Positions 37,601 through 50,296 of a stretch of DNA of 64,000 bases are shown here, one piece after another; the first letter of the stretch is position 1, and each line of letters opens with the position of its first letter. Made by a program: the position numbers and the translations under genes. Origin of the DNA: Procambarus clarkii. Lineage: Eukaryota > Arthropoda > Malacostraca > Decapoda > Cambaridae. The notes beneath the pieces are model-generated. The model made no database searches, had not been told where the DNA came from, and worked only from the letters and a program-made list of their open reading frames with translations. The stretch covers positions 5,300,780 through 5,364,779 of the forward strand of contig NC_091233.1 of NCBI RefSeq assembly GCF_040958095.1, in the 5' to 3' direction.

Positions 37601-40600
37601 GTGGTGAGAAAATGAAAGCGATGACTGGTGAGAGAATGAGAGCGATGACTGGTGGGAGAACGAGAGCGATGACTGGTGAAAGAATGAGAGGCATGACTGG
37701 AGAGAGAATGAGAGTGGTGACTGGTGAGAGTATTAGAAAGATGAGTGGTTTGAGAATGAGAGCGATGACAGGTGAGAGAATGAGAGCGATGACTGGTGGG
37801 AGAATAGGAGTGATGACTGGTGGGAGAATGAGAGCGATGGTTGTTGAGAGAATGAGAGTAATGACTGGTGGGAGAATGAGAGCGATGACTGGAGAGATAA
37901 TGAGAGCGATGACTGGTGAGAGAACGAGAGAGATGACTGGAGGGAGAATGAGAGCGATGACTGGTAGGAGAATGAGAGTGATGACTGGTAAGAGAATGAG
38001 AGCGATGACTGGTGGGAGGATGAGAGCGATGACTGGTGGGAGAATGAGAGCGATGACTGGAGAGAGAATGAGAGCAATGACTGGTGGGAGAACGAGAGCG
38101 ATGACTGTTGGAAGAATATGAGCTATGACCAGAGAGAGAATGAGAGCGATGACTGGTGGGAGAATGAGAGTGATGACTGGTGAGAGAATGAGAGCGATGA
38201 CCGGTGGGAGAATAAGGAGCGAAGGCGTGAGAGAGAATGAGAGCGATGACTGGAGAGAGAATGACAGCGATGATTGGTGGGAGAATGAGAGCGAAGACTG
38301 GTGGGAGAATTAGAGCAATGACTGGTGGGAGAATTAGAGCAATTACTAGTGGGAGAATGAGAGCGATGACTGGTGAGAAAATGAGAGCAGTGACTAGTGA
38401 GAGAATGAGAGCGATGACTGTTGAGAGAATTAGAGCGATGACTGGTGAGAGAATAAGAACGAAGACTGGTGAGTGAATGAGAGAGATGACTGGTGAGCGA
38501 ATGAGAGCGATGACTGGTGGGAGGATGAGAACGATGACTGGGGGGAGAATGAGAGCGTTGGCTGGTGGGAGAATTAAAGCGGTGACTGGTGGGAGAATGA
38601 TAGCAATAACTGGTGAGAGAATGAGAGCGATGACCGGTGGAAGAATATGAGCGATGACCGAAGAGAGAATGAGAGCGATGACCGGTGGAAGAATATGAGC
38701 GATGACTGAAGAGAGAATGAGAGCGATAACTGGCGGGAGAATTAGAGTGATGACTGCTGAGAGAATGTGAGCATTGACCGGTGGTAAGAAGAGAGTGATG
38801 ACCTGTGGGAGAATGAGAGCGATGATTGGTTGGAGAATGAGAGCGATGACTGGTGGGAGAATGAGAGCGATGACAGGTGAGAGAATGAGAGCGATGACTG
38901 GTGAGAGAATGAGAGGGAGGACTGGTGGGAGAATGAGAGTGATGACTGGTGGGAGAATGAGAGTGATGACAGGTGGGAGAATGAGAGCGATGACTGGTGG
39001 AAGAATGAGAGCGATGACAGGTGAGAGAATGAGAGCGATGACTGGTGAGAGAATGAGAGGGAGGACTGGTGGGAGAATGAGAGTGATGACTGGTGGGAGA
39101 ATGAGAGTGATGACAGGTTGGAGAATGAGAGCGAGGACTGGTGGGAGAATGAGAGTGATGACTGGTGGGAGAATGAGAGCAATGACTGGTGGGAGAATGA
39201 GAGTGATGACTGGTGGGAGAATGATAGCAATAACTGGTGAGAGAATGAGAGCGATGACCGGTGGAAGAATATGAGCGATGACCGAAGAGAGAATGAAAGC
39301 GATAACTGGTGGGAGAATGAGAGTGATGACTGCTGAGAGAATGTGAGCATTGACCGGTGGTAAAAAGAGAGTGATGACCTGTGGGAGAATGAGAGCGATG
39401 ACTGGTTGGAGAATGAGAGCGATGACTAGTGAGAGAATGAGAGCAATGACTGGTGAGAGAATGAGAGCGAAGTCTGGAGAGAGAATGAGAGCGATGACTG
39501 GTGAGAGAATGAGAGCGATGACTGGTGGTAAGATGAGAACGATGGCAGGGGGAGAATGAGAGCGATGACTGTTGGGAGAATGAGAACGATAACTTGGGAG
39601 AGAATGAGAGCAATGACTGGTGGGAGAATGAGAGCGATGACTAGTGTGATAATGAGAGGCATGACTGGAGAGAGAATGAGAGTGGTGACTGGTGAGAGTA
39701 TTAGAAAGATGACTGGTGGAAGAATGAGAGCGATGACAGGTGAGAGAATGAGAGCGATGACTGGTGAGCGAATGAGAGGGAGGACTGGTGGGAGAATGAG
39801 AGTGATGACTGGTGGGAGAATGAGAGCGATGACTGGTGAGAGAATGAGAGCGAGAACTGGTGGGTGAAAACGAGCGATGACTGGTGGGAGAATGAGAGTG
39901 ATGACTGGTGAGAGAATGAGAGCGATGACTGGAGAGATAATGAGAGATATGATTGGTGAGAGAATGAGAGAGATGACTGGAGGGAGAATGAGAGCGATGA
40001 CTGGTAGGAGAATGAGAGTGATGACTGGTGGGAGAATGAGAGCGATGACTGGAGAGAGAAGGAGAGCGATGACTGGTGGGAGAACGAGAGCGATGACTGG
40101 TGGAAGAATGTGAGTGATGACCGGAGAGAGAATGAGAGCGATGACTGGTGGGAAAATGACAGCGATGACTGGTGGGAGAATGAGAGCAATGACTGGTGGG
40201 AAAATGTGAGCAATGACTGGCGAGAGAATGAGAGCGATGACTGGTGAGAGAAAAAGAGCGATGACTAGTGGGAGACTGAGAGCGATGACTGGCAAGAGAA
40301 TGAGAGAGATGACTGGTGAGTGAATGAGAGCGATGACTGGTGAGCGAATGAGAGCGATGACTGGTGGGAGGATGAGAACGATGACTTGGGGAGAATGAGA
40401 GCGTTGGCTGGTGGGAGAATGAGAGCGGTGACTGGTGAGAGAATGAGAACAATGACTGGTGGGAGAACGAGAGCGATGACTGATAAGAAAATGAGAGCGA
40501 TGACTGGTGGGAGAATGAGAGAAATGACTGGTGGGAAAATGTGAGCAATGACTGCTGAGAGAACGAGAGCGATGACTGGTGAGAGAATGAGAGCAATGAC

Positions 40601-43600
40601 TGGTGAGAGAATGAGAGTGATGACTGGTGAGAGAATGGGATGCATGACTGGAGAGAGAAAGAGAGTGATGACTTGTGAGAGAATGAGAGCGATGACTGGT
40701 GGGAGAATGAGAGCGATGATTGGAATGAGAATGAGCGCGATGACTGGTGGGAGAATGAGAGCGATAACAGTTGAACGAATGAGAGCAAAGAATGGTGGGA
40801 GAATGAGAGCGTTGACTGGTGAAAGAATGAGAGCGATGACTGGTGAGAGAATAAGAGCGATGATTGGTGAGAGAATTAGAGCGATGACTGATGAGAGAAT
40901 GAGAGTGATGACTGGTGGAAGAATGAGAGCGATGACTGGTGGGAGAATGAGAGCGAACACTGGTGAGAGAATGAGAGCGATGATTGGTGAGGGAATGAGA
41001 GCGATGATTGGAGAGAGAATGAGAGCGATGACTGGTGGGAGAATGAGAGTGATGACTGGTAAGAGAATAAGAGCGATGACTGGTGGGAGAATTAGAGCGA
41101 TGACAGGTGAGAGAATGAGAGCGATGACTGGTAAGAGAATGAGAGCGATGACTGGTGGGAGAATGAGAGTGATGACTGGTGGGAGAATGAGAGCGATGAC
41201 CGGTGAGAGAATGAGAGAGATGACTGGTGGGAGAATGAGAGTGATGACTGGTGGGAGAATGAGAGCAATGACTGGTGAGAGAATGAAAGCGATGACTGAT
41301 GAGGGAATGAGAGCGATGATTGGAGAGAGAATGAGAACAATGACTGGTGAGAGAACGAGAGCGATGACTGGTGGAAGAGTGAGAGTGATGACTGGTGGGA
41401 GAATGAGAGCGATGGCTGTTCAGAGAATGAGAGTGATGATTGGTGGGAGAATGAGAGCGATGACTGGTAGGAGAATGAGTGATGACTGGTAAGAGAATGA
41501 GAGCGATGACTGTTGAAAGAATGAGTGATGACTGGTAGCAGAATGAGAGCGATGAGTGGAGAGAGAAGGAGAGTGATGACTGGTGAGAGAATGAGAGCGA
41601 TGACTCGCGGGAGAATGAAAGCGATGACTGGTGGGAGAATGAGAGTGATGACTGGTAAGAGAATGAGAGCGAGAACTGGTGAGGGAATGAGAGCGATGAT
41701 TGGAGAGAGAATGAGAGCAATGACTGGTGAGAGAACGAGAGCGATGACTGGGGGAAGAGTGAGAGTGATGACTGGTGGGAGAATGAGAGCGATGGCTGTT
41801 CAGAGAATGAGAGTGATGATTGGTGGGAGAATGAGAGCGATGACTGGAGAGATAATGAGAGAGATGACTGGTGAGAGAATGAGAGCAGTGACTGGAGAGA
41901 GAATGAGAGCGATGACTGGTAGGAGAATGAGTGATGACTGGTGGGAGAATGAGAGTGATGACTGGTAAGAGAATGAGAGCGAGAACTGGTGGGAGAATGA
42001 GAGCGATGACTGGTGGGAGAATGAGAGCCATGACTGGTGGAAGAATGAGAGCGATGACTGGTGGGAGAATCAGAATGATGATTTGTGGGAGAATGAGAGT
42101 GATGACTGTTGAGAGAATGAGAGCAATGCCTGGTGATACAAAGAGAGCGATGAATGGAGAGAGAATGAGAGCGATGACTGTTGGGAGAATGAGAGTGATT
42201 ACTGGTGAGAGAATGAGAGAGATGATTGGTGGGGGAAGGAGAGCGATGACTGGTGGGAGAACGAGAGCGATGACTGGTGGAAGAATGTGAGTGATGACCA
42301 GAGAGAGAATGAGAGCGATGACTGGTGGGAAAATGACAGCGATGACTGGTGGGAGAATGAGAGCAATGACTGGTGGGAAAATGTGAGCAATGACTGGTGA
42401 GAGAATGAGAGCGATGACTGGTGAGAGAAAAAGAGCGATGACTAGTGGGAGACTGAGAGCGATGACTAGTGGGAGACTGAGAGCGATGACTTTCGAGAGA
42501 ATGAGAGAGATGACTGGTGAGTGAATGAGAGCGATGACTGGTGAGCGAATGAGAGCGATGACTGGTGGGAGGATGAGAACGATGACTTGGGGAGAATGAG
42601 AGCGTTGGCTGGTGGGAGAATGAGAGCGGTGACTGGTGAGAGAATGAGAACAATGACTGGTGGAAGAACGAGAGCGATGACTGATGGGAAAATGAGAGCG
42701 ATGACTGGTGGGAGAATGAGAGCAATGACTGGTGGGAAAATGTGAGCAATGACTGCTGAGAGAACGAGAGCGATGAATGGTGAGAGAATGAGAGTGATGA
42801 CTGGTGAGAGAATGGGATGCATGACTGGAGAGAGAAAGAGAGTGATGACTTGTGAGAGAATGAGAGCGATGACTGGTGGGAGAATGAGAGCGATGATTGG
42901 AATGAGAATGAGCGCGATGACTGGTGGGAGAATGAGAGCAATAACAGTTGAACGAATGAGAGCAAAGAATGGTGGGAGAATGAGAGCGTTGACTGATGGA
43001 AGAATGAGAGCGATGACTGGTGAGAGAATAAGAGCGATGATTGGTGAGAGAATTAGAGCGATGACTGATGAGAGAATGAGAGTGATGACTGGTGGAAGAA
43101 TGAGAGCGATGACTGGTGGGAGAATGAGAGCGAACACTGGTGAGAGAATGAGAGCGATGATTGGTGAGGGAATGAGAGCGATGATTGGAGAGAGAATAAG
43201 AGCGATGACTGGTGGGAGAATGAGAGCGATGACTGGTAAGAGAATAAGAGCGATGACTGGTGGGAGAATTAGAGCGATGACAGGTGAGATAATGAGAGCG
43301 ATGACTGGTAAGAGAATAAGAGCGATGACTGGTGGGAGAATGAGAGTGATGACTGGTGGGAGAATGAGAGCGATGACTGGTGAGAGAATGAAAGCGATGA
43401 CTGGTGAGGGAATGAGAGCGATGATTGGAGAGAGAATGAGAGCAATGACTGGTGGAAGAGTGAGAGTGATGACTGGTGGGAGAATGAGATCGATGGCTGT
43501 TCAGAGAATGAGAGTGATGATTGGTGGGAGAATGAGAGCGATGACTGGAGAGATAATGAGAGAGATGACTGGTAAGAGAATGAGAGCAGTGACTGGAGAG

Positions 43601-46600
43601 AGAATGAGAGCGATGACTGGTAGGAGAATGAGTAATGACTGGTAAGAGAATGAGAGCGATGACTGTTGAAAGAATGAGTGATGACTGGTAGCAGAATGAG
43701 AGCGATGAGTGGAGAGAGAAGGAGAGTGATGACTGGTGAGAGAATGAGAGCGATGACTGGCGGGAGAATGAAAGCGATGACTGGTGGGAGAATGAGAGTG
43801 ATGACTGGTAAGAGAATTAAAGCGAGCACTGGTGGGAGAATGAGAGCGATGACTGGTGGGAGAATGAGAGTGATGACTGGTGGAAGAATCAGAACGAGGA
43901 TTTGTGGGAGAATGAGAGTGATGACTGTTGAGAGAATGAGAGCAATAACTGGTGATAGAAAGAGAGCGATGAATGGAGAGAGAATGAAAGCGATGACTGT
44001 TGGGAGAATGAGAGTGATGACTCGTGAGAGAATGAGAGAGATGATTGGTGGGGGAATGAGTGCGATGACTGGAGAGAGAATGAGAGCGATGACTGTTGGG
44101 ATAATGAGATGATGACTAGTGGGAGAATGAGAGTGATGACTGGAGAGAGAATGAGAGAGATGACTGGTGAGAGAATGAGAGCGATGATTGGTGGGGGAAT
44201 GAGAACGATGACTGGTGAGAGAATGAAAGCAATGACTGTTGGGAGTTATAAGAGAGATGACTGTGGAGAGAATGAGAGCGATGACTGGTGAGAGAATGAG
44301 AGCGATGATTGGTGGGAGAATGAGAGCGATGAATGGGGAGAGGATGAGAGCGATGACTGGTGAGAGAATGAGATCGATGACTGGTGAGAGAATGTGAGCG
44401 ATGACTGGTGGGAGGAGGAGAGCGATGACTGGTGGGAGAATGAGAGCGATGACTGGAGAGAGAATGAGAGCGATGACTGGTGGGAGAACAAGAGCGATGA
44501 CTGGAAAGAGAATGAGAGCGATGACTGGTGGGAGAACAAGAGCGATGACTGGTGAGAAAATGTGAGCAATGACTGGTGGGAGAATAAGAGTGATGACTGG
44601 TAGAAGAATATGAGCGATGACCGGAGAGAGAATGAGAGCGATGACTGGTGGGAGAATGGGAGAATTGACTGGTGGTAGAAAGAGAGTGATGACTGGTGGG
44701 AGAATGAAAGCGATGACTGGTTGGAGAATGAGAGCAATGACTGGTGAGAGAATGAGAGCGATGATTGGTGAGAGAAAAAGAGCGATAACTAGTGGGAGAC
44801 TGAGAGCGATGACTTGCGAGAGAATGAGAGAGATGACTGGTGAGTGAATGAGAGCGATGACTGGTTGGAGAATGAGAGCGATGACTGGTGAGAGAATGAG
44901 AGCGATGAATGGTGAGAGGAAAAAAACGATGACTGGTGGGAGAATTAGAGCAAATGGTGAGAGAAAAAAACGATGACTGGTGGGAGAATGAGAGCGATGA
45001 CTGGTGAGAGAATGAGAGCGATGACTGGTGAGCGAATGAGAGCGATGACTGATGAGCGAATGAGAGCGATGACTGGTGGAAGGATGAGAACGATGACTGG
45101 GGGGAGAATGAGAGCGATGACTGGTGGGAGAATGAAGGCGATGACTGGTGAGAGAATGAGAGCGATGACCGAAGAGAGAATGAGAGTGATGACTGGTGAG
45201 AGAATGAGAGAGATGACTGGTGGGAGAACGAGAGCGATGATTGGTGAGAGAACGAGAGCGATGACTGGTGAGAGAATGACAGCGATGACTAGTGAGAGAA
45301 TGAGAGCGATGAAAAGTGAACAAATGAGAGCGATGACTGGTGGGAGAATGAGAGTGATGACTGGTGAGAGAAAGAGAGTGAAGACTGGGGAGTGAATGAA
45401 AGCGATGACTGGTGGGAGAACGAGAACGATGACTGGTGGAAGAATGAGAGCAATGATTGGTGAGAGAATGAGAGCGATGACTCGTGGGAGGATGAGAACG
45501 ATGACAGGGGGGAGAATGATAGCGATCAGTGGTGAGAAAATGAAAGCGATGACTGGTGAGAGAATGAGAGCGATGACTGGTGAGAGAATGAGAGGGAGGA
45601 CTGGTAGGAGAATGAGAGTGATGACTGGTGGGAGAATGAGAGCGATGACTGGTGAGAGAATGAGAGCGAGGACTGGTGGGGGAATTAGAGCGATGACTAG
45701 AGAGAGAATGAGAGCGATGACTGGTGGGTGAACAAGAGCGATGACTGGTGGGAGAATGAGAGTGATGACTGGTGGGAGAATGAGAGCGATGACTGGAGAG
45801 ATAATGAGAGATATGATTGGTGAGAGAATGAGAGAGATGACTGGAGGGAGAATGAGAGTGATGACTGGTAGGAGAATGAGAGTGATGACTGGTGGGAAAA
45901 TGAGAGCGATGACTGGAGAGAGAAGGAGAGCGATGACTGGTGGAAGAATGTGAGTGATGACCGGAGAGAGAATGAGAGCGATGACTGGTGGGAGAACGAG
46001 AGCGATGACTGGTGGAAGAATGTGAGTGATGACCGGAGAGAGAATGAGAGCGATGACTGGGGGAAAATGAGAGCGATTACTGGTGGGAGAATGAGAGCAA
46101 TGACTGGTGGGAAAATGTGAGCAATGACTGGTGAGAGAATGAGAGCGATGACTGGTGAGAGAATGAGAGCGATGACTGGTGAGAGAAAAAGAGCGATGAC
46201 TAGTGGGAGACTGAGAGCGATGACTGGCGAGAGAATGAGAGAGATGACTGGTGAGTGAATGAGAGCGGTGACTGGTGAGAGAATGAGAACAATGACTGGT
46301 GGGGGAATTAGAGCGATGATTGGAATGAGAATGAGAGCGATGACTGGTGGAAGAATGTGAGTGATGACCGGAGAGAGAATGAGAGCGATGACTGGGGGAG
46401 AACGAGAGCGATGACTGGTGGGAAAATGAGAGCGATGACTGGTGGGAGAATGAGAGCAATGACTGTTGGGAAAATGTGAGCAATGACTGCTGAGAGAACG
46501 AGAGCGATGACTGGTGAGAGAATGAGAGGGATGACTGGTGAGAGAATGAGAGTGATGACTGGTGAGAGAATGAGATGCATGACTGGAGAGAGAAAGAGAG

Positions 46601-47758
46601 TGATGACTTGTGAGAGAATGAGAGCGATGACTGGTGGGAGAATGAGAGCGATGATTGGAATGAGAATGAGCGCGATGACTGGTGGGAGAATGAGAGCGAT
46701 AACAGTTGAACGAATGAGAGCAAAGACTGGTGGGAGAATGAGAGCGTTGACTGGTGGAAGAATGAGAGCGATGACTGGTGAGAGAATGAGAGTGATGACT
46801 GGTAGGAGAATGAGTGATGACTGGTAAGAGAATGAGAGCGATGACTGTTGAAAGAATTAGTGATGACTGGTAGCAGAATGAGAGCGATGAGTGGAGAGAG
46901 AAGGAGAGTGATGACTGGTGAGAGAATGAGAGCGACGACTGGCGGGAGAATGAAAGCGATGACTGGTGGGAGAATGAGAGTGATGACTGGTAAGAGAATG
47001 AGAGCGAGAACTGGTGAGAGAATGAGAGCGATGACTGGTGGGAGAATGAGAGCGATGACTGGTGGAAGAATGAGAGCGATGACTGGTGGGAGAATCAGAA
47101 CGATGATTTGTGGGAGAATGAGAGTGATGACTGTTGAGAGAATGAGAGCAATGACTGGTGATAGAAAGAGAGCGATGAATGGAGAGAGAATGAAAGCGAT
47201 GACTGTTGGGAGAATGAGAGTGATGACTGGTGAGAGAATGAGAGAGATGATTGGTGGGGGAATGAGAGCGATGACTGGAGAGAGAATGAGAGCGATGCCT
47301 GTTGGGAGAATAAGATGATGACTAGTGGGAGAATGAGAGTGATGACTGGAGAGAGAATGAGAGAGATGACTGGTGAGAGAATGAGAGCGATGATTGGTGA
47401 GGGAATGAGAGCGATGACTGGTGAGAGAATGAAAGCAATGACTGTTGGGAGTTATATGAGCGATGACTGTGGAGAGAATGAGAGCGATGACTGGTGAGAG
47501 AATGAGAGCGATGATTGGTGAGAGAATGAGAGCGATGAATGGTGAGAGGATGAGAGCGATGACTGGTGAGAGAATGAGAGCGATGACTGGTGAGAGAATG
47601 AGAGCGATGAATGGTGAGAGAATGAAAGCGATGACTGGTGGGAGAATGAGAGCGATGACTGGTGAGAGAATGTGAGTGATGACTGGTGGAAGAATGAGGG
47701 CGATGACTGGTGAGAGAATTAGAGCGATGACTGGTGGGAGATTGAGAGCGATGACCGC
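25622..47758. repeat. 24-bp minisatellite, about 920 units (22 kb)
   Basis: The unit core is GCGATGACTGGTGAGAGAAT, with a period of 24 bp (8 codons). The plus strand is purine-rich. Most variation is at TGAGAG/TGGGAG, GAGCGA/GAGTGA and single-base changes. All frames repeat in phase: the plus strand gives MRAMTGER/MRAMTGGR broken by TGA, and the minus strand gives LSFSHQSS, ALILSPVI and HRSHSLTS, open for up to 1423 codons. There is no start, splice or domain evidence, so these are not genes. It starts at GAATAATAGCGATGACTGG and ends at GATGACCGCTGG. Larger duplicated blocks are listed separately. Confidence 0.97.
27950..43470. repeat. Tandem duplication of a ~7.75-kb block inside the 24-bp array
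   Basis: The unit-by-unit variant pattern of about 27,950-35,696 recurs at about 35,697-43,470. Matched markers show offsets of 7747 (27976 and 35723), 7866 (29626 and 37492), 7842 (30932 and 38774, 32706 and 40548), 7770 (33755 and 41525) and 7794 (34955 and 42749) bp. The shifts are roughly multiples of 24 bp, meaning a few units were gained or lost since the duplication. A third, more diverged version of part of the block appears at about 44.97-45.7 kb. Confidence 0.85.
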
Positions 47759-48086
47759 TGGAACTAAACAAGAGCGGAAATTAACAGCCAACAGAGGGGG
47801 AAAGTGTAAAAATGAATATGACAGAAACAAAGAATTAGTGGTTGGTCTTCTAGTACGACCTCAACACAAAGTCAAAACATTAAGAATACGAGGAAGAATC
47901 TTAGGGGTTAATATTCTTGAATAATGTACTCCAAATAGAAAAACACATTTATTTAGTAACAAAGAAAAATATAAGAAATGAAGAATGGGTAAATCATCAG
48001 CTCTAGGTACAAATGTTGTTCAAAATGGTTTACTTAATAGTTAATGAACTGGCTCTCTTTAACAAACTGAATTACAGTGCAAAAAT
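47759..48086. other. Non-coding spacer
   Basis: A-rich single-copy sequence after the 24-bp array; no gene recognised. Confidence 0.5.
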
Positions 48087-48269
48087 TTACCCATAAATGA
48101 AATATTTTCTAATGAGACGTGAAGAATGGTAGTCAGTATTCAACTGGGTGACAGTGACAACAGAGGCGGCAGACAGACTGACGGGCGTCAGTGACAGGAG
48201 AGAAGACAGACAAGCAATGAGAGAAACCACAACTAGGAGAAAAATCAAGCCTCCGTCTCGCGTTATCAT
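48087..48269 (-). CDS. Possible first coding exon of a secreted protein (hypothetical)
   Basis: The ATG at 48269 opens 60 codons. After MITRDGG comes a long hydrophobic stretch (LIFLLVVVSLIACLSSLLSL, about residues 8-27) and then TPVSLSAA before SVVTV, which has the shape of a signal peptide with a plausible cleavage after SAA. Near the end the minus strand reads TATGG|GTAAAT at about 48091/48090, a usable 5' splice site just before the in-frame TAA. A spliced first exon is therefore possible, with later exons at lower coordinates. The DNA around 48240-48700 is single-copy and richer in CpG than the rest of the window, as promoters and 5' exons often are. Against it: several upstream ATGs exist, no second exon was found (the 24-bp array follows), and the product is unrecognised. 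A single-pass membrane anchor is the alternative reading. Confidence 0.3.
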   Translation of the reverse strand: MITRDGGLIFLLVVVSLIACLSSLLSLTPVSLSAASVVTVTQLNTDYHSSRLIRKYFIYG

Positions 48270-48705
48270 CACCTGGTGCCTATCCCCAGCGTCTCTCTGA
48301 ACCTATCCCTCTCCCTGAGGTTGTGACCGCAACTCCTGGTCACAGCCCAGCTCCGGCTCGATAACCATCCCGTCTCTTCGGGCATTGTTAGCTCACACCG
48401 GCGGCCGACATCCTCCATCTGTATACATATACATCTGACCAATAAACACCTTTGTGTACAGTCAGCACGCCAGCTTCACTTCCTAACATGCCAGTTCTCC
48501 GCCTCACTGCTTTCTTTTACCCTGCAGCGTAGTGCTGCTCCTCACCCAGTTAGCTTCCTCTGATGGTGTTGTTTCACTCCACTGATGTGTTGTAGGTTTT
48601 TGACAATTTCCCAATTTATTTTCTCTTTCACTTAGCTACGCCACTCGTCATTCTTTTCATATATTGGTATTTGGTGGAGAGTAGCGGCCGCCGCTTCCGG
48701 AGTTG
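48240..48705. other. CpG-richer single-copy island
   Basis: CpG dinucleotides cluster here (for example 48254-48262, 48355-48410, and GCGGCCGCCGCTTCCGG at 48684-48700) in contrast to the flanks. A CCAATAAA sequence sits near 48440. It may be the promoter or 5' UTR region of the minus-strand exon candidate. No core promoter motif is decisive. Confidence 0.35.
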
Positions 48706-48782
48706 GCAGAGCCAGTCAAACACGCGGAATTATTTTTGCATATAGTATGCAAGTGGCTATGGCTGAGCGGTCACAGCAGTCC

Positions 48783-49210
48783 AGACCCTGGGACCTGTTC
48801 AGGCCCTGGAAATTTTTCAGGTCCTGGGAACTGTCCAGACCCTGGAAACTTTTCAAGTCCTGGGAACTGTCCAGGCCTTGGAAACTTTTCAGGTCCTGGG
48901 AACTGTCCAGACCCTGGAAACTTTTCAGGTCCTGGGAACTGTCCAGGCCTTGGAAACTTTTCAGGTCCTGGGAACTGTCCAGACCCTGGAAACTTTTCAG
49001 GTCCTGGGAACTGTCCAGGCCTTGGAAACTTTTCAGGTCCTGGGAACTGTCCAGGCATTGGAAACTTTTCAAGTCCTGGGAACTGTCCAGACCTTGGAAA
49101 TTTGTCAAGACCTGGGAACTGTCCAGGCCCTGGAAACTTTTTAGGTCCTGGGCACTGTCCATGCCTTGAAAACTTTTCAGGTCCTAGGAACTGTCCAGGC
49201 CCTGGAAATT
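48783..49210 (+). repeat. 36-bp minisatellite with 18-bp sub-repeat
   Basis: Units alternate GGTCCTGGGAACTGTCCA with GACCCTGGAAACTTTTCA-like halves (18 bp each). Alternating GACCCTGG and GGCCTTGG variants add a 72-bp higher-order period. The plus strand reads GPGNCPDPGNFS repeatedly, resembling low-complexity Gly-Pro protein, but there is no ATG start and the frame is a product of unit length. Confidence 0.93.
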
Positions 49211-49211
49211 A

Positions 49212-50296
49212 GTCAAAGTGACGACTAACTGATCCCTCACTGGTCAAAGTGACCACTAATTGATCCCTCACTAGTCAAAGTGACCACTAACTGATCCCTC
49301 ACTGGTCAAAGTGACCACTATAACTGATCCCTCACTAGTCAAAGTGACCACTAAATAATCCCTCACTAGTCAAAGTGACCACTAAATAATCCCTCACTAG
49401 TCAAAGTGACCACTAACTGATCCTTCACTAGTCAAAGTGACCACTAACCATCCCTCGCTAGTCAAAGTGACCACTAACTGAACCCTCACTGGTCAAATTG
49501 ACCACTAACTGAACCCTCACTGGTCAAAGTGACCACTAACCATCCCTCGCTAGTCAAAGTGACCACTAACTGATCCCTCACTTGTCAAAGTGACCATTAA
49601 CTGATCCCTCACTAGTCAAAGTGTCCATTAACTGATCCCTCACTGGTCAAAGTGACCACTAACTGATCCCTCACTGGTCAAAGTGTCCATTAACTGATCC
49701 CTCACTGGTCAAAGTGACCACTAACTGATCCCTCACTGGTCAAAGTGACCACTATAACTGATCCCTCACTAGTCAAAGTGACCACTAAATAATCCCTCAC
49801 TATTCAAAGTGACCACTAACCATCCTTCACTAGTCAAAGTGACCACTAACTGATCCCTCACTGGTCAAATTGACCACTAACTTATGCCTCACTAGTCAAA
49901 GTGACCACTAACTGATCCCTCACTAGTCAAAGTGACCACTAATTGATCCCTCACTAGTCAAAGTGACCACTAACTGATCCCTCACTAGTCAAAGTGACCA
50001 CTAACCATCCCTCGCTAGTCAAAGTGACCACTAACTGATCCCTCACTAGTCAAAGTGACCACTAACTGATCCTTCACTAGTCAAAGTGACCACTAACTGA
50101 TCCCTCACTAGTCAAAGTGACCACTAACTGATCCCTAACTAGTCAAAGTGATCACTAATCATCCCTAACTAGTCAAAGTGACCACTATAACTAATCCCTC
50201 ACTGGTCAAAGTGACCACTAACTAATCCCTCACTGGTCAAAGTGACCACTAACTGATCCTTCACTAGTCAAAGTGACCACTAACTGATCCTTCACT
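49212..50296. repeat. 31-bp minisatellite, about 35 units
   Basis: The unit core is TCAAAGTGACCACTAACTGA, then TCCCTCACTAG or TCCCTCACTGG. Some units carry 2-3 base insertions or deletions (CACTATAACTGA, CACTAACCATCC). It directly abuts the unrelated 36-bp array. Confidence 0.95.

Noticed and set aside
25592-47830. Minus-strand open frames of 700-1423 codons (SFSHQSSL, ALILSPVI, RSHSLTSH repeats) as giant proteins
   Set aside because: They are six-frame by-products of a 24-bp stop-poor tandem repeat; all frames repeat, none has a start context, splice structure, domain or non-repeat flank.
48703-49212. Collagen-like Gly-Pro-Gly-Asn protein
   Set aside because: No ATG start, not a Gly-X-Y pattern, and confined exactly to the 36-bp minisatellite.
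11590-50296. CRISPR array (regular direct repeats)
   Set aside because: No unique spacers; the repeats are contiguous and variation is within units. The genome is eukaryotic.
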